Origin: Thermoplasmatota archaeon
GTDB lineage: Archaea; Thermoplasmatota; Thermoplasmata; Thermoplasmatales; Thermoplasmataceae
Assembly: GCA_023379845.1 (NCBI GenBank)
Contig: JAMCPG010000021.1
Location: 27,527 to 91,526, forward strand
Reading direction: 5' to 3'
DNA length: 64,000 nucleotides
The notes under the pieces are model-generated. The model was not told where the DNA came from. It worked only from the letters and a program-made list of their open reading frames with translations, and did not search any database. Positions 1 through 9,738 of this stretch are shown piece by piece (the stretch's first letter is position 1; each line of letters begins with the position of its first letter). The translations under genes were made by a program, and so were the position numbers.

Positions 1-535
1 CATACAGAGGATTTTCTTCGCAGCCGGCCAGGCGGCATTGAGGTACATACAGAAGATACATTCTGGATCGAGGATGATAATGACCCAGCTGGGTACGGAT
101 CCGGACAACATGCAGCAGGCTTTCATGAAGGAGAGAAACAGGTCGGTGGATCTCAAGAAGGAACTCGATGCTTTAAGGAAGCGATACGTAAACGAATACA
201 TTCATGAGAGCGTTGTCTATCCCAGCACCCCGAGTTCACTGCGCCTCGTCTCATGTGATCCTGACAGCGAAGAGATAAAGCTTCTTGGAAAGATAGCTGC
301 TTCAAACCGGGAAGAGATAACGCTTCTGAAAATCATGCATGACCAGACTACCAGATTTGTAATGTTCCACCCATCGGGAAATGCCCTTGAACTGGCGAAG
401 TCCATTGAAAAGGATGTTTCGAACATCGATGGAAACAGGTTCATGGTAAGTTTTACTTCCGACCTGGATAGTAATAAGTTAATTAGGATGATTTTAGATA
501 AAAGCACAGGAAACATAAATGGAAAAGGAAAATGA
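1..535 (+). CDS. AlaX-like alanyl-tRNA editing protein, C-terminal part
   Basis: The reading frame is open at the left edge, from base 2, so only the C-terminal part is present. It begins IQRIFFAAGQAALRYI, which resembles the DHHA1/C-terminal region of alanyl-tRNA synthetase and long AlaX proteins. A helical stretch rich in Lys, Glu and Arg follows (KERNRSVDLKKELDALRKRY), then a mixed alpha/beta domain. Family members hydrolyse mischarged Ser- or Gly-tRNA-Ala, but the zinc-binding editing motifs would lie upstream and cannot be seen here. The TTG at 38 is internal and is not the true start. The last 17 bases overlap the next gene, which suggests co-transcription. The family call is inferred from the short FFAAGxAAL block. 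Confidence 0.6.
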   Translation, partial: IQRIFFAAGQAALRYIQKIHSGSRMIMTQLGTDPDNMQQAFMKERNRSVDLKKELDALRKRYVNEYIHESVVYPSTPSSLRLVSCDPDSEEIKLLGKIAASNREEITLLKIMHDQTTRFVMFHPSGNALELAKSIEKDVSNIDGNRFMVSFTSDLDSNKLIRMILDKSTGNINGKGK

Positions 536-2237
536 CATCAAGGAATTCCTCCAAGATGTCTCGACGCTGATTTCCTTCAGTACTGAAGACCTCGGTGAGG
601 ATTCAGCTGTGATCGTGCTGAAAAACCCATCTGACGTGGATCTTGCCGGATTCCGAGTTCTTCTTGAAAGGGCAGAAAGGTTTGGTTTTGACCTATTTAC
701 TGGTACCCAGGGGTCCTCCAGGATATATGTTTCCAGAAAAGCCAAGAGGTCGGGCAATGAATCATTTTCATTCAAAATCAAGATCGTTCTGGCTCTGGCC
801 TCAATTATCTCAACCTTCTATGTCGGTTATGCTTATGAGCTTGCCTACAGTCACACTTCCGGATTTGGGTATATTCTGAGCTATGTTGCCGTTTTCTTCG
901 TGTCGCCGATAGCAGTTATAATACTTGCCAGGGAGGCAGGACGTTACATTGCCATTAAGGGTGACGGCCTGCACTATTCTTTTCCAATAATACTGCCAGA
1001 CCCCATAGGCGTTGGCGTCATAGGTTCTGTAATCAGCCAGAAGCATGCTTTTATTTCCAAGAAATCAATGCTCAAGTCCGGTTTATATCCACTTGTTTTC
1101 GGCTTCTGCATTTCAACCTTTTTCCTTCTTGTGGGGTTATTTGTTCTGCCGGGTGTCAGCAGCTATGCGCCCAGCGCAAGCACCCCGATAACGAAGCTAA
1201 GTCTCCCGCTCTTCTTTTCTGTAATGCTATCAAGGCTGATACCCCAAACTGTTGCCCTCAACCTCCTGTCATACGCCGGCTGGGTAGGAATTGTCATGAA
1301 CTCCTTTAATGCTCTTCCGCTGGGATACCTGGACGGTGGCCTGATATTCTCTTCAATATCTCCTGATTATTCCAAGTTGCTAAGCTATGTCTCTATAGCT
1401 GCCCTTGTGGCGCTATCATTTGTCTATGCCTCATGGTTCATACTCGTAATATTCGCATTGCTGATTGGTCTGCAGGGCCCAAGCGCACTGTACTCCCTCC
1501 GTGGCCTCAGCAGGAAGAACAAGGCAATCATTCTTCTTGTGTTGTTTTTCATCATTGGAGGGATAGTGCCAATTCCATTCCATATTTCACCTGCTAACTT
1601 TTCAATGACTCCATACCAGGATTCATACGTAATAGTGAACGGGACGCATTCAAATATATCGGTAAGCGTCAGGATATCCGATCTCTCCGGTGCATTGCTC
1701 GCTCCAGCATTTTCTGTTTCTCCTTCAACGGGCTTTTCGATCTCTTCCAATTCATCCTCCATCTCTGCAGGTCAGTCTGGAACTTTCTCGATTCTTCTTG
1801 ATACATCTACTCTGAGTTCGACAGGTTTCTATTATTACAACATAACAGCGTATTCAGGTACTTCGAAGGAAACATCTATGATAACAGTGCTTTCTGTCAA
1901 TGATAGCAGGAAGCTTTCATTTTCTGACTCAAATCCTCTTTTAATTCAGGGGAACTATAAGGATCCGATTAATATGAGCTTCATTTATAATTCAATAGGA
2001 GAACAGAATATCTCACTTTTTTCGTTCGCGCCGGAAAACTTTTCCTACGCAGTAAGCTTGGAGAATCTTACCCTTCGTTACACTGGGTCTACCGAAATAC
2101 TGAGCACTCCTTTTCTCGTGAAGTCAGGAACCCCGATGCTTCTTTCATTTTCGGCGGATTTAAAGGTTAAAAGTTGGGCAATTGTGGCAATGACATCCAA
2201 TTATGATGCAGCTGTAGCGTTTATATCGCTTGGATAG
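519..2237 (+). CDS. M50 site-2-protease-like membrane protein, catalytic HExxH lost
   Basis: This is a 572-residue multi-pass membrane protein. After a soluble N-terminal domain of about 90 residues it has the layout of EGY/archaeal site-2 proteases. One membrane segment carries the position of the zinc motif, followed by a GVGVIGSVI loop, further helices, and a late NALPLGYLDGG motif matching the family's NxxPxxxLDGG. The zinc motif itself reads REAGR (bases 930-944) instead of HExxH, so both histidines are arginine and only the Glu remains. After the last helix (about residue 350) comes a roughly 220-residue Ser/Asn-rich external domain with many N-x-S/T sites. It is probably a non-proteolytic relative with a binding or chaperone role, which is inference. 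It overlaps the upstream gene by 17 bp and lies 7 bp before the next. Confidence 0.75.
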   Translation: MEKENDIKEFLQDVSTLISFSTEDLGEDSAVIVLKNPSDVDLAGFRVLLERAERFGFDLFTGTQGSSRIYVSRKAKRSGNESFSFKIKIVLALASIISTFYVGYAYELAYSHTSGFGYILSYVAVFFVSPIAVIILAREAGRYIAIKGDGLHYSFPIILPDPIGVGVIGSVISQKHAFISKKSMLKSGLYPLVFGFCISTFFLLVGLFVLPGVSSYAPSASTPITKLSLPLFFSVMLSRLIPQTVALNLLSYAGWVGIVMNSFNALPLGYLDGGLIFSSISPDYSKLLSYVSIAALVALSFVYASWFILVIFALLIGLQGPSALYSLRGLSRKNKAIILLVLFFIIGGIVPIPFHISPANFSMTPYQDSYVIVNGTHSNISVSVRISDLSGALLAPAFSVSPSTGFSISSNSSSISAGQSGTFSILLDTSTLSSTGFYYYNITAYSGTSKETSMITVLSVNDSRKLSFSDSNPLLIQGNYKDPINMSFIYNSIGEQNISLFSFAPENFSYAVSLENLTLRYTGSTEILSTPFLVKSGTPMLLSFSADLKVKSWAIVAMTSNYDAAVAFISLG

Positions 2238-2244
2238 AAGATAA

Positions 2245-3288
2245 ATGAGGATAGCATTTGTGATCAACCCGATAGCCGGCTTCGGTTTTTATTTTAACAT
2301 GAAGGATACTACCGATGCAAAGGGATTTGATAGCAAATCCTCCATTTCTCTGAGGACAGCCGACATTTTTCTCAGTAAACTCGACATTTCGAAACATAGA
2401 TTCATCGTTCCATCGGGTATTATGGGGGAGAATTTGGCCAAGAAGCATGAGTGCAAAATCGAGCGGATTGTTAAAGTGTCTAACTGGCCCACGACTGAGA
2501 AAGATACCGAGGCATTTGTAAGCTCCCTTTCCACGAAGGAGTGTGATCTTCTTGTCTTCGTCGGAGGGGACGGAACGGCTCGATGCATCCAGAGGACTGT
2601 GCCCAAAGGGGTACCTGTTCTTGGAGTGCCAGCAGGTTTGAAGATGTACAGTGGAATCTACGCAATAAACCCTGAAATGGCTGCAATAGCAGTTGATTCA
2701 CTCTCCGCAGATCAAATCGCTTCAACACAGGCAGACATAATGGATTTGAACGAGAATCATGAAATAGTGAACTATGGTACGGTCCAGGGCCTGTCGAGCC
2801 AGATGATCTCCCAGACTGGAAAGACTGAATACGCCATCCAGGGAATAGATGGCATCCTTGAATATGTAACGGGAAGCATGCAGGAAGGCAAATACTACAT
2901 CTTTGGAACAGGATCTACATGCAAGTCAATCGAGCATGAACTGGGATTCGATTCCGATCCCCTGTATATAGACATATTCAGGGGAAAAGCACTTGTCAAA
3001 TCAGACGCGTCTGAGAACGACATACTTTCAATAAATGATGGCGTGCAAATGGAGCTGATCATATCACCGCTGGGAGGGCAGGGTTTTCTCTTTGGCCATG
3101 GGAATAGACAGATCACATGGGCAGTTATACAGAAAGTGGGTATTGAAAACATACTGGTCCTGTCCAGCCTGGAGAAGCTCCATGATCTATCTTGCCTTTA
3201 TGCTTATATGCCGGAGGCTCATCTTCCGTCCTTTATACGTGTTTTGTACGGGTACGGGAGATTTAAGGTAATGCGGCTGGTATCATAA
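2245..3288 (+). CDS. ATP-NAD kinase family protein (COG3199-like)
   Basis: This 347-residue protein starts with the Rossmann-like strand RIAFVINPIAGFG and carries the diacylglycerol/NAD-kinase signature FVGGDGTARCI near residue 112, followed by VPVLGVPAGLKMYSG. The GGDGT loop binds the nucleotide phosphates in this superfamily. The form with an NPxAG start and a Gly-rich GxPAGxK segment is typical of the archaeal and bacterial COG3199 group (AcoX/PpnK-like), predicted to phosphorylate NAD or a related substrate. It lies 7 bp after the M50-like gene and probably shares its transcript. The specific substrate cannot be read from the sequence. Confidence 0.8.
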   Translation: MRIAFVINPIAGFGFYFNMKDTTDAKGFDSKSSISLRTADIFLSKLDISKHRFIVPSGIMGENLAKKHECKIERIVKVSNWPTTEKDTEAFVSSLSTKECDLLVFVGGDGTARCIQRTVPKGVPVLGVPAGLKMYSGIYAINPEMAAIAVDSLSADQIASTQADIMDLNENHEIVNYGTVQGLSSQMISQTGKTEYAIQGIDGILEYVTGSMQEGKYYIFGTGSTCKSIEHELGFDSDPLYIDIFRGKALVKSDASENDILSINDGVQMELIISPLGGQGFLFGHGNRQITWAVIQKVGIENILVLSSLEKLHDLSCLYAYMPEAHLPSFIRVLYGYGRFKVMRLVS

Positions 3289-3330
3289 AAGAAATTAATA
3301 CATTGCTTATATAGGTGAACGAACAGGCAA

Positions 3331-5058
3331 ATGGAAAATTCGTCCAATCATACTTTCGCGGATCTATCGAGGTTCCTCAAGAGGTCTCCAAAACTGTTGA
3401 CCTACATGCCTCCACTGCTTCTTTTTCTTGTTCTAGACTACATTACCATCAGGAGCATGCTGATGCTTGTAGAATTTTTCATCCTTCCGCTTTTTGTCAT
3501 AATTGTAGCGGATGAGATTTTTGTCCTGCTTGCAAGATTCAATTTTCCACTCCGCAGGGTATATTTTCTTGACTTTACCTCTTTTTTCATATTCAATACA
3601 TACTTTCTCGCACTATCAGTCATATTCCGTGGATCACCACCTGTAGTTCTGGCTGCAATGGCCATATCCTCGACTGCTCTAATGCGTTCAATGGTCTTCT
3701 ACGTCTATTATTCGGATAAGATCCAGCTCGTCCTGTTGCCTGCCATGCTCTATTCTCTTATCTCACTCCTTATTTTTTCATTGATCTCATTCTCTGACAG
3801 GGTGCTCGTCGGTACCATACTGTCGGCAGCAATTTTCTCACTGGGGGGGCTTGCTTTTGCCTTCTACTCCATGAGGAAGTTCAGGAAGGAATTTGGGCTG
3901 AGCCCAATAAAGATTCTCAACTTCTTCCTTAATATCCACACAAAAGAAGATCAGTCAGCTGGGCACATTTTCTTTTCGAACCTGTATGGGACAAAAAGGG
4001 AGGTCCCTGTAAAGGCAATAAGCATTGACAACAGCCAGGGTAAGAGGAAAGTTCTTCTGGTCTTTCCATACGTGCATCCCGGGCCGTTTGGTGAAATTGG
4101 AACAAGCAACCTTCCGTTCAAGATATATTCAAGGACATCTGATATTTCAAAGGAAACGATGGTCTTTCACACGTCCACAACAAATAGCAACAACTGCGCA
4201 TCGGATGCCGACGTTGATAAACTTGCTGCAGGTTTACGCAAGGCGCTTGAATCCCTGCACTACAGCGACAAGATTGCCCGGCTCAGGAAGATAAAGAGCG
4301 GAAAAATATCGTTATCCCTTCTCAGGATCGGGGACTTTGGTGTCGGCTCCATGATACCCGAAAGGGAAAGATTTGACGACGTCAGCCTTCCGGAAGGGCT
4401 GAAGATCACGGAAAGAGTTGCAGCAGCGGGGGCCTATGATTTCGCTGTCGTGGATGCCCAGAATCACTTTTCTTACAGGGCTAAGGCTCTGGATGACTGC
4501 GAGATACACTCCAGAACTTTTGAAAGAGAGTTCAACCGGGATATCCCCAAATATGACCTGATGGTAGGTTACGCGCATTTAACTGCAAACAGCCCGGGCC
4601 TGGGGCCAATGGGCATACAGACGCTGGTTTTCAGGGTCGGTGACAAGGATCAGGCAATCGTCCTCACCGATTCAAACAACATAAAGGACGAACTAATGTC
4701 ATTAGCGGAGCAAAAGGTTGCAGGAAAGGTCGCGTACATGGACATTTTTACCACAGACAATCACTATGTTAACCAGAGTACGCTTGACATGAACCCGCTT
4801 GGTGAACGGGACGATAATGCAATGATTTCCGATCTGATCGCGCAGTCAATAGACAGGGCGATTGCAGACGTTGAACCATGCAGGGCAGGAATGGGTTCTT
4901 CTAACGTAACAGTTTCAATGGGAGAAGAGAACATGTTCGAGAAGCTCCTTACCAACGTTTTCAAGTCATTGAAGCAGGCAAAATACTCGATCCTTGCCGT
5001 CGTCGCTCTCACAATAGCTATCTCTTTTATAGTGTTCAACCTGCCGTTCTTCGGTTAG
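3331..5058 (+). CDS. DUF2070 family membrane protein
   Basis: This 575-residue protein has about six or seven hydrophobic segments in its first 200 residues and one at the very C-terminus (ILAVVALTIAISFIVF). Between them is a large soluble domain with the conserved blocks VFPYVHPGPFGEIGTSNLP and HTSTTNSNNC, then VVDAQNH and TDNHYVNQ. These His, Asp and Asn blocks are the signature of the archaeal DUF2070 family and look like a metal site, but no function is established to my knowledge. The ATG at 3331 follows a TATA-like CTTATATAGG at 3306-3315, consistent with a leaderless message. Its 3' end overlaps the convergent chorismate synthase gene by 4 bp. Confidence 0.8.
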   Translation: MENSSNHTFADLSRFLKRSPKLLTYMPPLLLFLVLDYITIRSMLMLVEFFILPLFVIIVADEIFVLLARFNFPLRRVYFLDFTSFFIFNTYFLALSVIFRGSPPVVLAAMAISSTALMRSMVFYVYYSDKIQLVLLPAMLYSLISLLIFSLISFSDRVLVGTILSAAIFSLGGLAFAFYSMRKFRKEFGLSPIKILNFFLNIHTKEDQSAGHIFFSNLYGTKREVPVKAISIDNSQGKRKVLLVFPYVHPGPFGEIGTSNLPFKIYSRTSDISKETMVFHTSTTNSNNCASDADVDKLAAGLRKALESLHYSDKIARLRKIKSGKISLSLLRIGDFGVGSMIPERERFDDVSLPEGLKITERVAAAGAYDFAVVDAQNHFSYRAKALDDCEIHSRTFEREFNRDIPKYDLMVGYAHLTANSPGLGPMGIQTLVFRVGDKDQAIVLTDSNNIKDELMSLAEQKVAGKVAYMDIFTTDNHYVNQSTLDMNPLGERDDNAMISDLIAQSIDRAIADVEPCRAGMGSSNVTVSMGEENMFEKLLTNVFKSLKQAKYSILAVVALTIAISFIVFNLPFFG

Positions 5059-6149
5059 GGGAAAAGCAGCCCAAGAACGCCGCTGTTTCCAGATGACATC
5101 ATCAGATCAAGAATGGAAAATGAGCTCATGCACTGGATGACGGGCAGAGCCCGGATTGCAATGCATGGATCATGCCTTCCCTTTACCCTGATAACTTCCT
5201 TCTCCCTGGATTGGAGATTGACGGTTTCCAGCTCCTTTCTTATGGATGATGTTGGTTTAACCGCAATTCTGAAGTCCACAGGCATGCCATTTGTTATTCC
5301 ACCGAGAATTCCACCATTGTAGTTGGTTTTTGTCCTAAAATCCTTTCCATCATGGAATATTGTATCGACCGCTTCTGACCCCTTCATCGAACTTAGATCG
5401 AATCCCGCCCCGAATTCTATTGCCTTGACAGCGGGGATGGAGAACATTGCATGTGATATTACCGACTCAACAGAATCGAAGAAAGGCTCTCCAATTCCTC
5501 CAGGTATCCCGTGGATACTGACATGAATGGATCCGCCTACACTATCACCCTCGGACATTAGCTTCTTAATCAGTTCCTCAGCTTCATGGTCTTTGACCGG
5601 ATCTGGCATTCTTGTTTTTGTAGAATATGCTGCGTCGGGGGAATCGGCAATTTGTGAAGTCTTGATGTTCCCAATGGATTGCACCCAACCGTTGACGTTC
5701 ACGCCCGCTTTCGTAAGAATGGAGAGGCAGACGGAACCGGCAGCAACGAGAGGTGCAGTCATCCTGCCAGATAAAAAACCTCCGCCTGAATAGTTCCTGT
5801 ATTCCCCATATTTTAGGAAAAGAGTGAGATCAGCATGTCCGGGTCTGGGTCTCTCTTTGAGGTCATCATAATGTGAGGAGATTGCGTCCTTGTTGGCTAT
5901 CAGGAACGTTAACGGGCTTCCGTCCGTTCTGTCCCTCAATAATCCCGAAACAATCGAGAATGAATCGTCCTCCTTTCTCTGCGTAGTTATATCACTCAAC
6001 GAAGGTCTTCTGCGTTCCATCCATTCTGCTATCTTGGCGGCATCAATGTGAATGCCCGCTGGAAGCCCTTCGAGTGTGCTTCCCACAAGCTGTCCATGCG
6101 AGGCTCCGAACAGGGTCAGTCTAAGCCTGTTTCCTATAGAAAAAGACAC
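5055..6149 (-). CDS. aroC: Chorismate synthase
   Basis: This enzyme makes chorismate from 5-enolpyruvylshikimate-3-phosphate, the last shikimate-pathway step. It requires reduced FMN. I place the start at the GTG at 6149, giving 364 residues beginning VSFSIGNRLRLTLFGASHG, because family members begin MSFxxGNxxRxTxFGxSHG. The frame is open for a further 26 upstream codons, but they do not look homologous. Other family signatures are ERRRPSLSDITTQRKEDD, the RPGHAD block, and GGGFLSGRMTA, where the family has SGRxTA. Its product feeds aromatic amino acids and, through chorismate, the futalosine menaquinone route encoded at 51-54 kb. It converges with the DUF2070 gene. Confidence 0.93.
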   Translation of the reverse strand: MSFSIGNRLRLTLFGASHGQLVGSTLEGLPAGIHIDAAKIAEWMERRRPSLSDITTQRKEDDSFSIVSGLLRDRTDGSPLTFLIANKDAISSHYDDLKERPRPGHADLTLFLKYGEYRNYSGGGFLSGRMTAPLVAAGSVCLSILTKAGVNVNGWVQSIGNIKTSQIADSPDAAYSTKTRMPDPVKDHEAEELIKKLMSEGDSVGGSIHVSIHGIPGGIGEPFFDSVESVISHAMFSIPAVKAIEFGAGFDLSSMKGSEAVDTIFHDGKDFRTKTNYNGGILGGITNGMPVDFRIAVKPTSSIRKELETVNLQSREKEVIRVKGRHDPCIAIRALPVIQCMSSFSILDLMMSSGNSGVLGLLFP

Positions 6150-6279
6150 ACACTTGTATATGAGAAAGATATAAAACACATGCTGGTTCGTTTGCAATAG
6201 TGCACAGGAAAAAAGCACATCATGCACAGGTAAATTCTTGTATCAGAAACTATTAATTCTCATTTTAACTATACTGAGC

Positions 6280-8235
6280 GTGGATGAAACTAACGACGAT
6301 GTAGACGAATGGGTAAGTAAGCTGAACATCAAAACCACGAAAGAGGTTCAGATTCCAAAGGTGCTCTTTGATCAGGTCATTGGCCAGGATGAAGCGGCAC
6401 AGGTGGTTAAGAAAGCAGCAATGCAGAAAAGACATGTGCTGCTCATAGGTGATCCCGGAACAGGGAAATCTATGCTTGCCCAGTCAATGACTGATTTTCT
6501 CCCAAAGGAAGAACTGGAGGATATTGTTGTATTCCCAAATCCTGAAGATCCAAATAAACCAAAGATCAAGACCTATCCCGCAGGCAGGGGTAAGGAGATT
6601 ACCCGGCAGTACCAAATGAGGGCTGAACGGGAAAAGAGGGACAAATCAAGGGGAATAATGTTCATAATAGTGTCTGTTTTCCTTTTTGGTTTAATCATTT
6701 TCGTTTTTACAAGGAATTACGAGGTTATATTCCTGGCAATTATGGCTGCTGCATTCATCTACCTTGTGCTTGCATTCAACCCTGCATTCAGAAATGAAAA
6801 AGCCCTTATACCGAAGGTACTGGTTCAGCACAACCAGAACGAGAAACCTCCCTTCATCGATTCGACGGGAGCACACAGCGGCGCTCTTCTTGGCGATGTA
6901 AGGCATGATCCATTCCAGTCCGGAGGTCTTGAGACCCCGGCACATGACAGGGTCGAGGCAGGAAATATACACAAAGCACACAAAGGCGTGCTTTTCATAG
7001 ATGAAATGAACCTGCTAAGGCTCGAGAGCCAGCAGGCCCTTCTTACCGCAATGCAGGAGAAGAAATACTCTATATCCGGGCAGAGCGAGAGAAGCGCTGG
7101 TGCTATGGTGCAGACAGAACCTGTTCCATGCGACTTCATACTTGTCGCTGCCGGCAACCTTGATGCCGTCCAGGCGATTCATCCTGCCCTGCGTTCAAGG
7201 ATCAGGGGTTATGGCTACGAAGTATACGTTAACAACCTGATGGACGACAACGAGGATAACAGGAAAAAGATATTGCAGTTCATAGCACAGGAGATTGCAA
7301 AGGACAAGAAAATACCAGATTTTGATTCATCGGCGGTTGCAGAAATTATAAAGGAGGCCCAGAGGAGGTCCGGAAGGAAGGGGAAGCTGACCCTGAGGCT
7401 CAGGGAACTTGGAGGCCTTGTGAGAGTAGCAGGTGATATTGCCATCACTGAAAAGGTACCCATCGTAACGGCCAAGCAGGTTATAGATGCAAAGGCCCTC
7501 AGCAAGCCATTGGAGCAGCAGGTTGCAGACAGGTCAATAGAGGTCAGGAAGAGCTACAAGACATTCCTGACAGAAGGCGGAAGAGTTGGCAGTGTGAACG
7601 GGCTTGCTGTTGTTGGGGCGAACTCGGGCATGGCTGATTACACTGGCGTCGTTATGCCGATCGTTGCAGAGGTAACGCCATCCCAGCGGAAGGGACAGGG
7701 GACTGTTATTGCAACAGGCAACCTTGGCAAAATAGCAAAGGAAGCAGTAACAAATGTTTCTGCGGTTATCAAGAAAATAAGCGGTGCAGATATATCTGAC
7801 ATGGATATTCATATACAGTTCATTGGAACTTATGAGGGTGTTGAAGGTGATTCAGCCAGCATTTCAATCGCCACAGCAATCATATCCGCAATCGAGAATA
7901 TACCCGTGGATCAGAGCGCGGCAATGACCGGGTCCATCAGTGTAAGGGGAACAGTGTTGCCTGTTGGCGGCGTTGCGGCAAAGGTAGAGGCTGCAATAGA
8001 TTCGGGCTTGAAAAAAGTCCTTGTCCCCGCTTCGAACTTTGGCGATGTGATTCTTGATCAGAACCATAAGGGCAAGATAGAGATAATTCCCGTGAACGAC
8101 ATAAAGGATGTTCTCGAGAACGCTCTCATGGAATCTCCGGAACGCCAGAGCATAATAGGTCGTGTTACGGATGTCTTCTCATCAAAGGTAAGCCTCTCCA
8201 AGCTATCTGGAAAAAATGGTCCGACAGCGATTTAG
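6280..8235 (+). CDS. lon: Archaeal membrane-anchored Lon protease (LonB)
   Basis: This is an ATP-dependent AAA+ protease attached to the cytoplasmic face of the membrane. The order is an N-terminal linker, Walker A GDPGTGKS (residues 57-64), and two membrane helices around residues 126-170 inserted in the AAA module. Then come Walker B VLFIDEMN and the C-terminal protease domain with Ser in EGDSAS (residue 525) and Lys in VAAKVEAA (residue 568). I chose GTG at 6280 rather than the upstream ATG-less extension from 6238. With that start the dyad falls at S525/K568, the numbering I recall for Thermoplasma acidophilum Lon, and the N-terminus ([12 protein letters not shown]) matches that protein's style. 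The last 20 bp overlap cgi121. Confidence 0.93.
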   Translation: MDETNDDVDEWVSKLNIKTTKEVQIPKVLFDQVIGQDEAAQVVKKAAMQKRHVLLIGDPGTGKSMLAQSMTDFLPKEELEDIVVFPNPEDPNKPKIKTYPAGRGKEITRQYQMRAEREKRDKSRGIMFIIVSVFLFGLIIFVFTRNYEVIFLAIMAAAFIYLVLAFNPAFRNEKALIPKVLVQHNQNEKPPFIDSTGAHSGALLGDVRHDPFQSGGLETPAHDRVEAGNIHKAHKGVLFIDEMNLLRLESQQALLTAMQEKKYSISGQSERSAGAMVQTEPVPCDFILVAAGNLDAVQAIHPALRSRIRGYGYEVYVNNLMDDNEDNRKKILQFIAQEIAKDKKIPDFDSSAVAEIIKEAQRRSGRKGKLTLRLRELGGLVRVAGDIAITEKVPIVTAKQVIDAKALSKPLEQQVADRSIEVRKSYKTFLTEGGRVGSVNGLAVVGANSGMADYTGVVMPIVAEVTPSQRKGQGTVIATGNLGKIAKEAVTNVSAVIKKISGADISDMDIHIQFIGTYEGVEGDSASISIATAIISAIENIPVDQSAAMTGSISVRGTVLPVGGVAAKVEAAIDSGLKKVLVPASNFGDVILDQNHKGKIEIIPVNDIKDVLENALMESPERQSIIGRVTDVFSSKVSLSKLSGKNGPTAI

Positions 8236-8656
8236 AGTCTATTATTTCTCTCTAAATCAACAAATTTCTGATGAAGATATAGAATCTCTGGTCAGGCTGA
8301 AGGAAGAGATCATATTGTGCGACATTGATGCAGCGTGCAGTGAGTTCCACATCCTTGCGGCACTGGACGAAGCGCTGTCCGCGAAGAGGAGAGATGGTAA
8401 ATACCAGAACCTCGCAGCGTTATTCATGATGTATCTGACAGGCAGGAAACAGATCAAGGACGCAATAAGGGCAGGCGGAATAAAGCATGAAACCAAAAAA
8501 TTCTTTGCAGTTTGTATAGCGAAAGGAATGGAGGCCATGCCAGATATAGCAATATTCCGTAAATCCACGATTATAGATATGCCTATTCCTCGCATGGATG
8601 AAAAAAGGGATCAAGATGCGTGCTGGCTCATGACCCGCCTGTCGCTGAATCTTTAG
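8216..8656 (+). CDS. cgi121: KEOPS complex subunit Cgi121
   Basis: This 146-residue protein has the Cgi121/TPRKB pattern: [13 protein letters not shown] in the first half, then [21 protein letters not shown]. The TGxxQIxxAI segment is the family signature. In KEOPS, Cgi121 binds Bud32 and the tRNA 3' end and supports N6-threonylcarbamoyladenosine formation at position 37 of ANN-decoding tRNAs. The ATG lies inside the 3' end of lon in another frame, with a 20 bp overlap, so translation is probably coupled. No other KEOPS gene is in the window. Confidence 0.8.
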   Translation: MVRQRFRVYYFSLNQQISDEDIESLVRLKEEIILCDIDAACSEFHILAALDEALSAKRRDGKYQNLAALFMMYLTGRKQIKDAIRAGGIKHETKKFFAVCIAKGMEAMPDIAIFRKSTIIDMPIPRMDEKRDQDACWLMTRLSLNL

Positions 8657-8721
8657 TATATCTTGAGAAGGGATAAAATCGTGGCATGGAAAATATTTCA
8701 ACAGTATCGTAATACCTTGCT

Positions 8722-9591
8722 ATGAAGAAGTTCCTCGCCTATCTTGGGCATATCAACATCGATATTATCTTCCGGGTACCTAAGCTTGTATCATCTGGAT
8801 CTGTGCCCATCGAGGATGAGAGGAAAGTATTCGGAGGGACTCTGGGCAATTTTGCCCTCATTGCGTCAAGATTTGCTCTTGATTTCGATCCCTATGCTGC
8901 TGTTTCATCTGAAACGCACTCAGAGTATCTCAAACTGCTTGAATCCCGGGGACTGAATCTTGAACATGTCAAGGTTTTCCAGGATACACGGGGTCCATTC
9001 TGTTACATTGCAAGTGACAGGAACAACCAGCTTGCGTTCATCAACCAGGGTCCAAACCTTGTTTGGAAACCATCCAGGGAAAGCAGCCTTATCGACGGTT
9101 ATAAGATATTGCATTTTACGACCGGCCCAAGGGATGAATACCTGAAAATTGCCAGGCAGTCGCATTCAGTCATCGTATTTGATCCATCACAGGAAATCTA
9201 TCTTTACAGCAAAAATGAACTGAGCGAATTCATCTCCCTTTCGGATATTGTCATGTGCAACGAGGAAGAGTATGAACTTATAAAGGAAAATCTCAACGAT
9301 AACGATTCTCCGACAATTATAAAGACCATGGGATCCAGGGGTGTCGAAGTTTTCGACAAAGGCAATAAGGTATCAGTCAAAGCGAGGAAGGTTGAAGGGC
9401 ACTATGATACAGTTGGCGCGGGCGACGCATTCAGGGCAGGCTTCTATTCAGCATATCTTAAATATAATGATATCCCGAAGGCAGTCATGTATGGTAATAT
9501 AGTTGCCAGTGAGGTCATCCGTCTCCCAGTCATCGATTTCGATGAGCCATGGAGCAAAATTGAGTCTATTTATTCCAAGGGAATCAACTAG
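8722..9591 (+). CDS. PfkB-family sugar or nucleoside kinase
   Basis: This 289-residue protein has the ribokinase fold. The N-terminal YLGHINIDIIF strand is followed by VFGGTLGNFALIASRF, where the family has the GGxxxN substrate block. The C-terminal signature is HYDTVGAGDAFRAGFYSAY, whose DTxGAGD carries the catalytic Asp and anion hole. It is shorter than bacterial fructokinases, as archaeal PfkB proteins often are. The substrate (2-keto-3-deoxygluconate, a nucleoside or another sugar) cannot be decided from these motifs. It stands alone; a TATA-like GAAAATATTTC at about 8690-8700 sits 25-30 bp before the ATG. Confidence 0.85.
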   Translation: MKKFLAYLGHINIDIIFRVPKLVSSGSVPIEDERKVFGGTLGNFALIASRFALDFDPYAAVSSETHSEYLKLLESRGLNLEHVKVFQDTRGPFCYIASDRNNQLAFINQGPNLVWKPSRESSLIDGYKILHFTTGPRDEYLKIARQSHSVIVFDPSQEIYLYSKNELSEFISLSDIVMCNEEEYELIKENLNDNDSPTIIKTMGSRGVEVFDKGNKVSVKARKVEGHYDTVGAGDAFRAGFYSAYLKYNDIPKAVMYGNIVASEVIRLPVIDFDEPWSKIESIYSKGIN

Positions 9592-9706
9592 GTGCCCTCG
9601 TGCTTGCTTCTCCTGTCATGTATGAATTACATGGTTTCCATGGGCAATCCCCGCTGTATAGCGTGCAAAAAAACTGCATGGCATTCACCCCAAGCGAGAT
9701 AGCATG

Positions 9707-9715
9707 ATTTTTTAA
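9707..9715 (+). promoter_or_regulatory. TATA box of the gamma-CA gene
   Basis: The AT-rich block ATTTTTTAA is centred about 27 bp before the GTG start at 9739, the spacing expected for a leaderless archaeal transcript. No Shine-Dalgarno sequence precedes the start. Confidence 0.5.
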
Positions 9716-9738
9716 CCCCTCATCATATCTCAGGTCTC

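Noticed and set aside
3315..3515. Short open frame starting with GTG before the DUF2070 gene
   Set aside because: It lies in another frame over the DUF2070 start, has no family-like sequence, and the DUF2070 frame is clearly coding.
6150..6227. N-terminal extension of chorismate synthase
   Set aside because: The 26 extra codons are hydrophobic and unlike the family. The GTG at 6149 gives the conserved family start.
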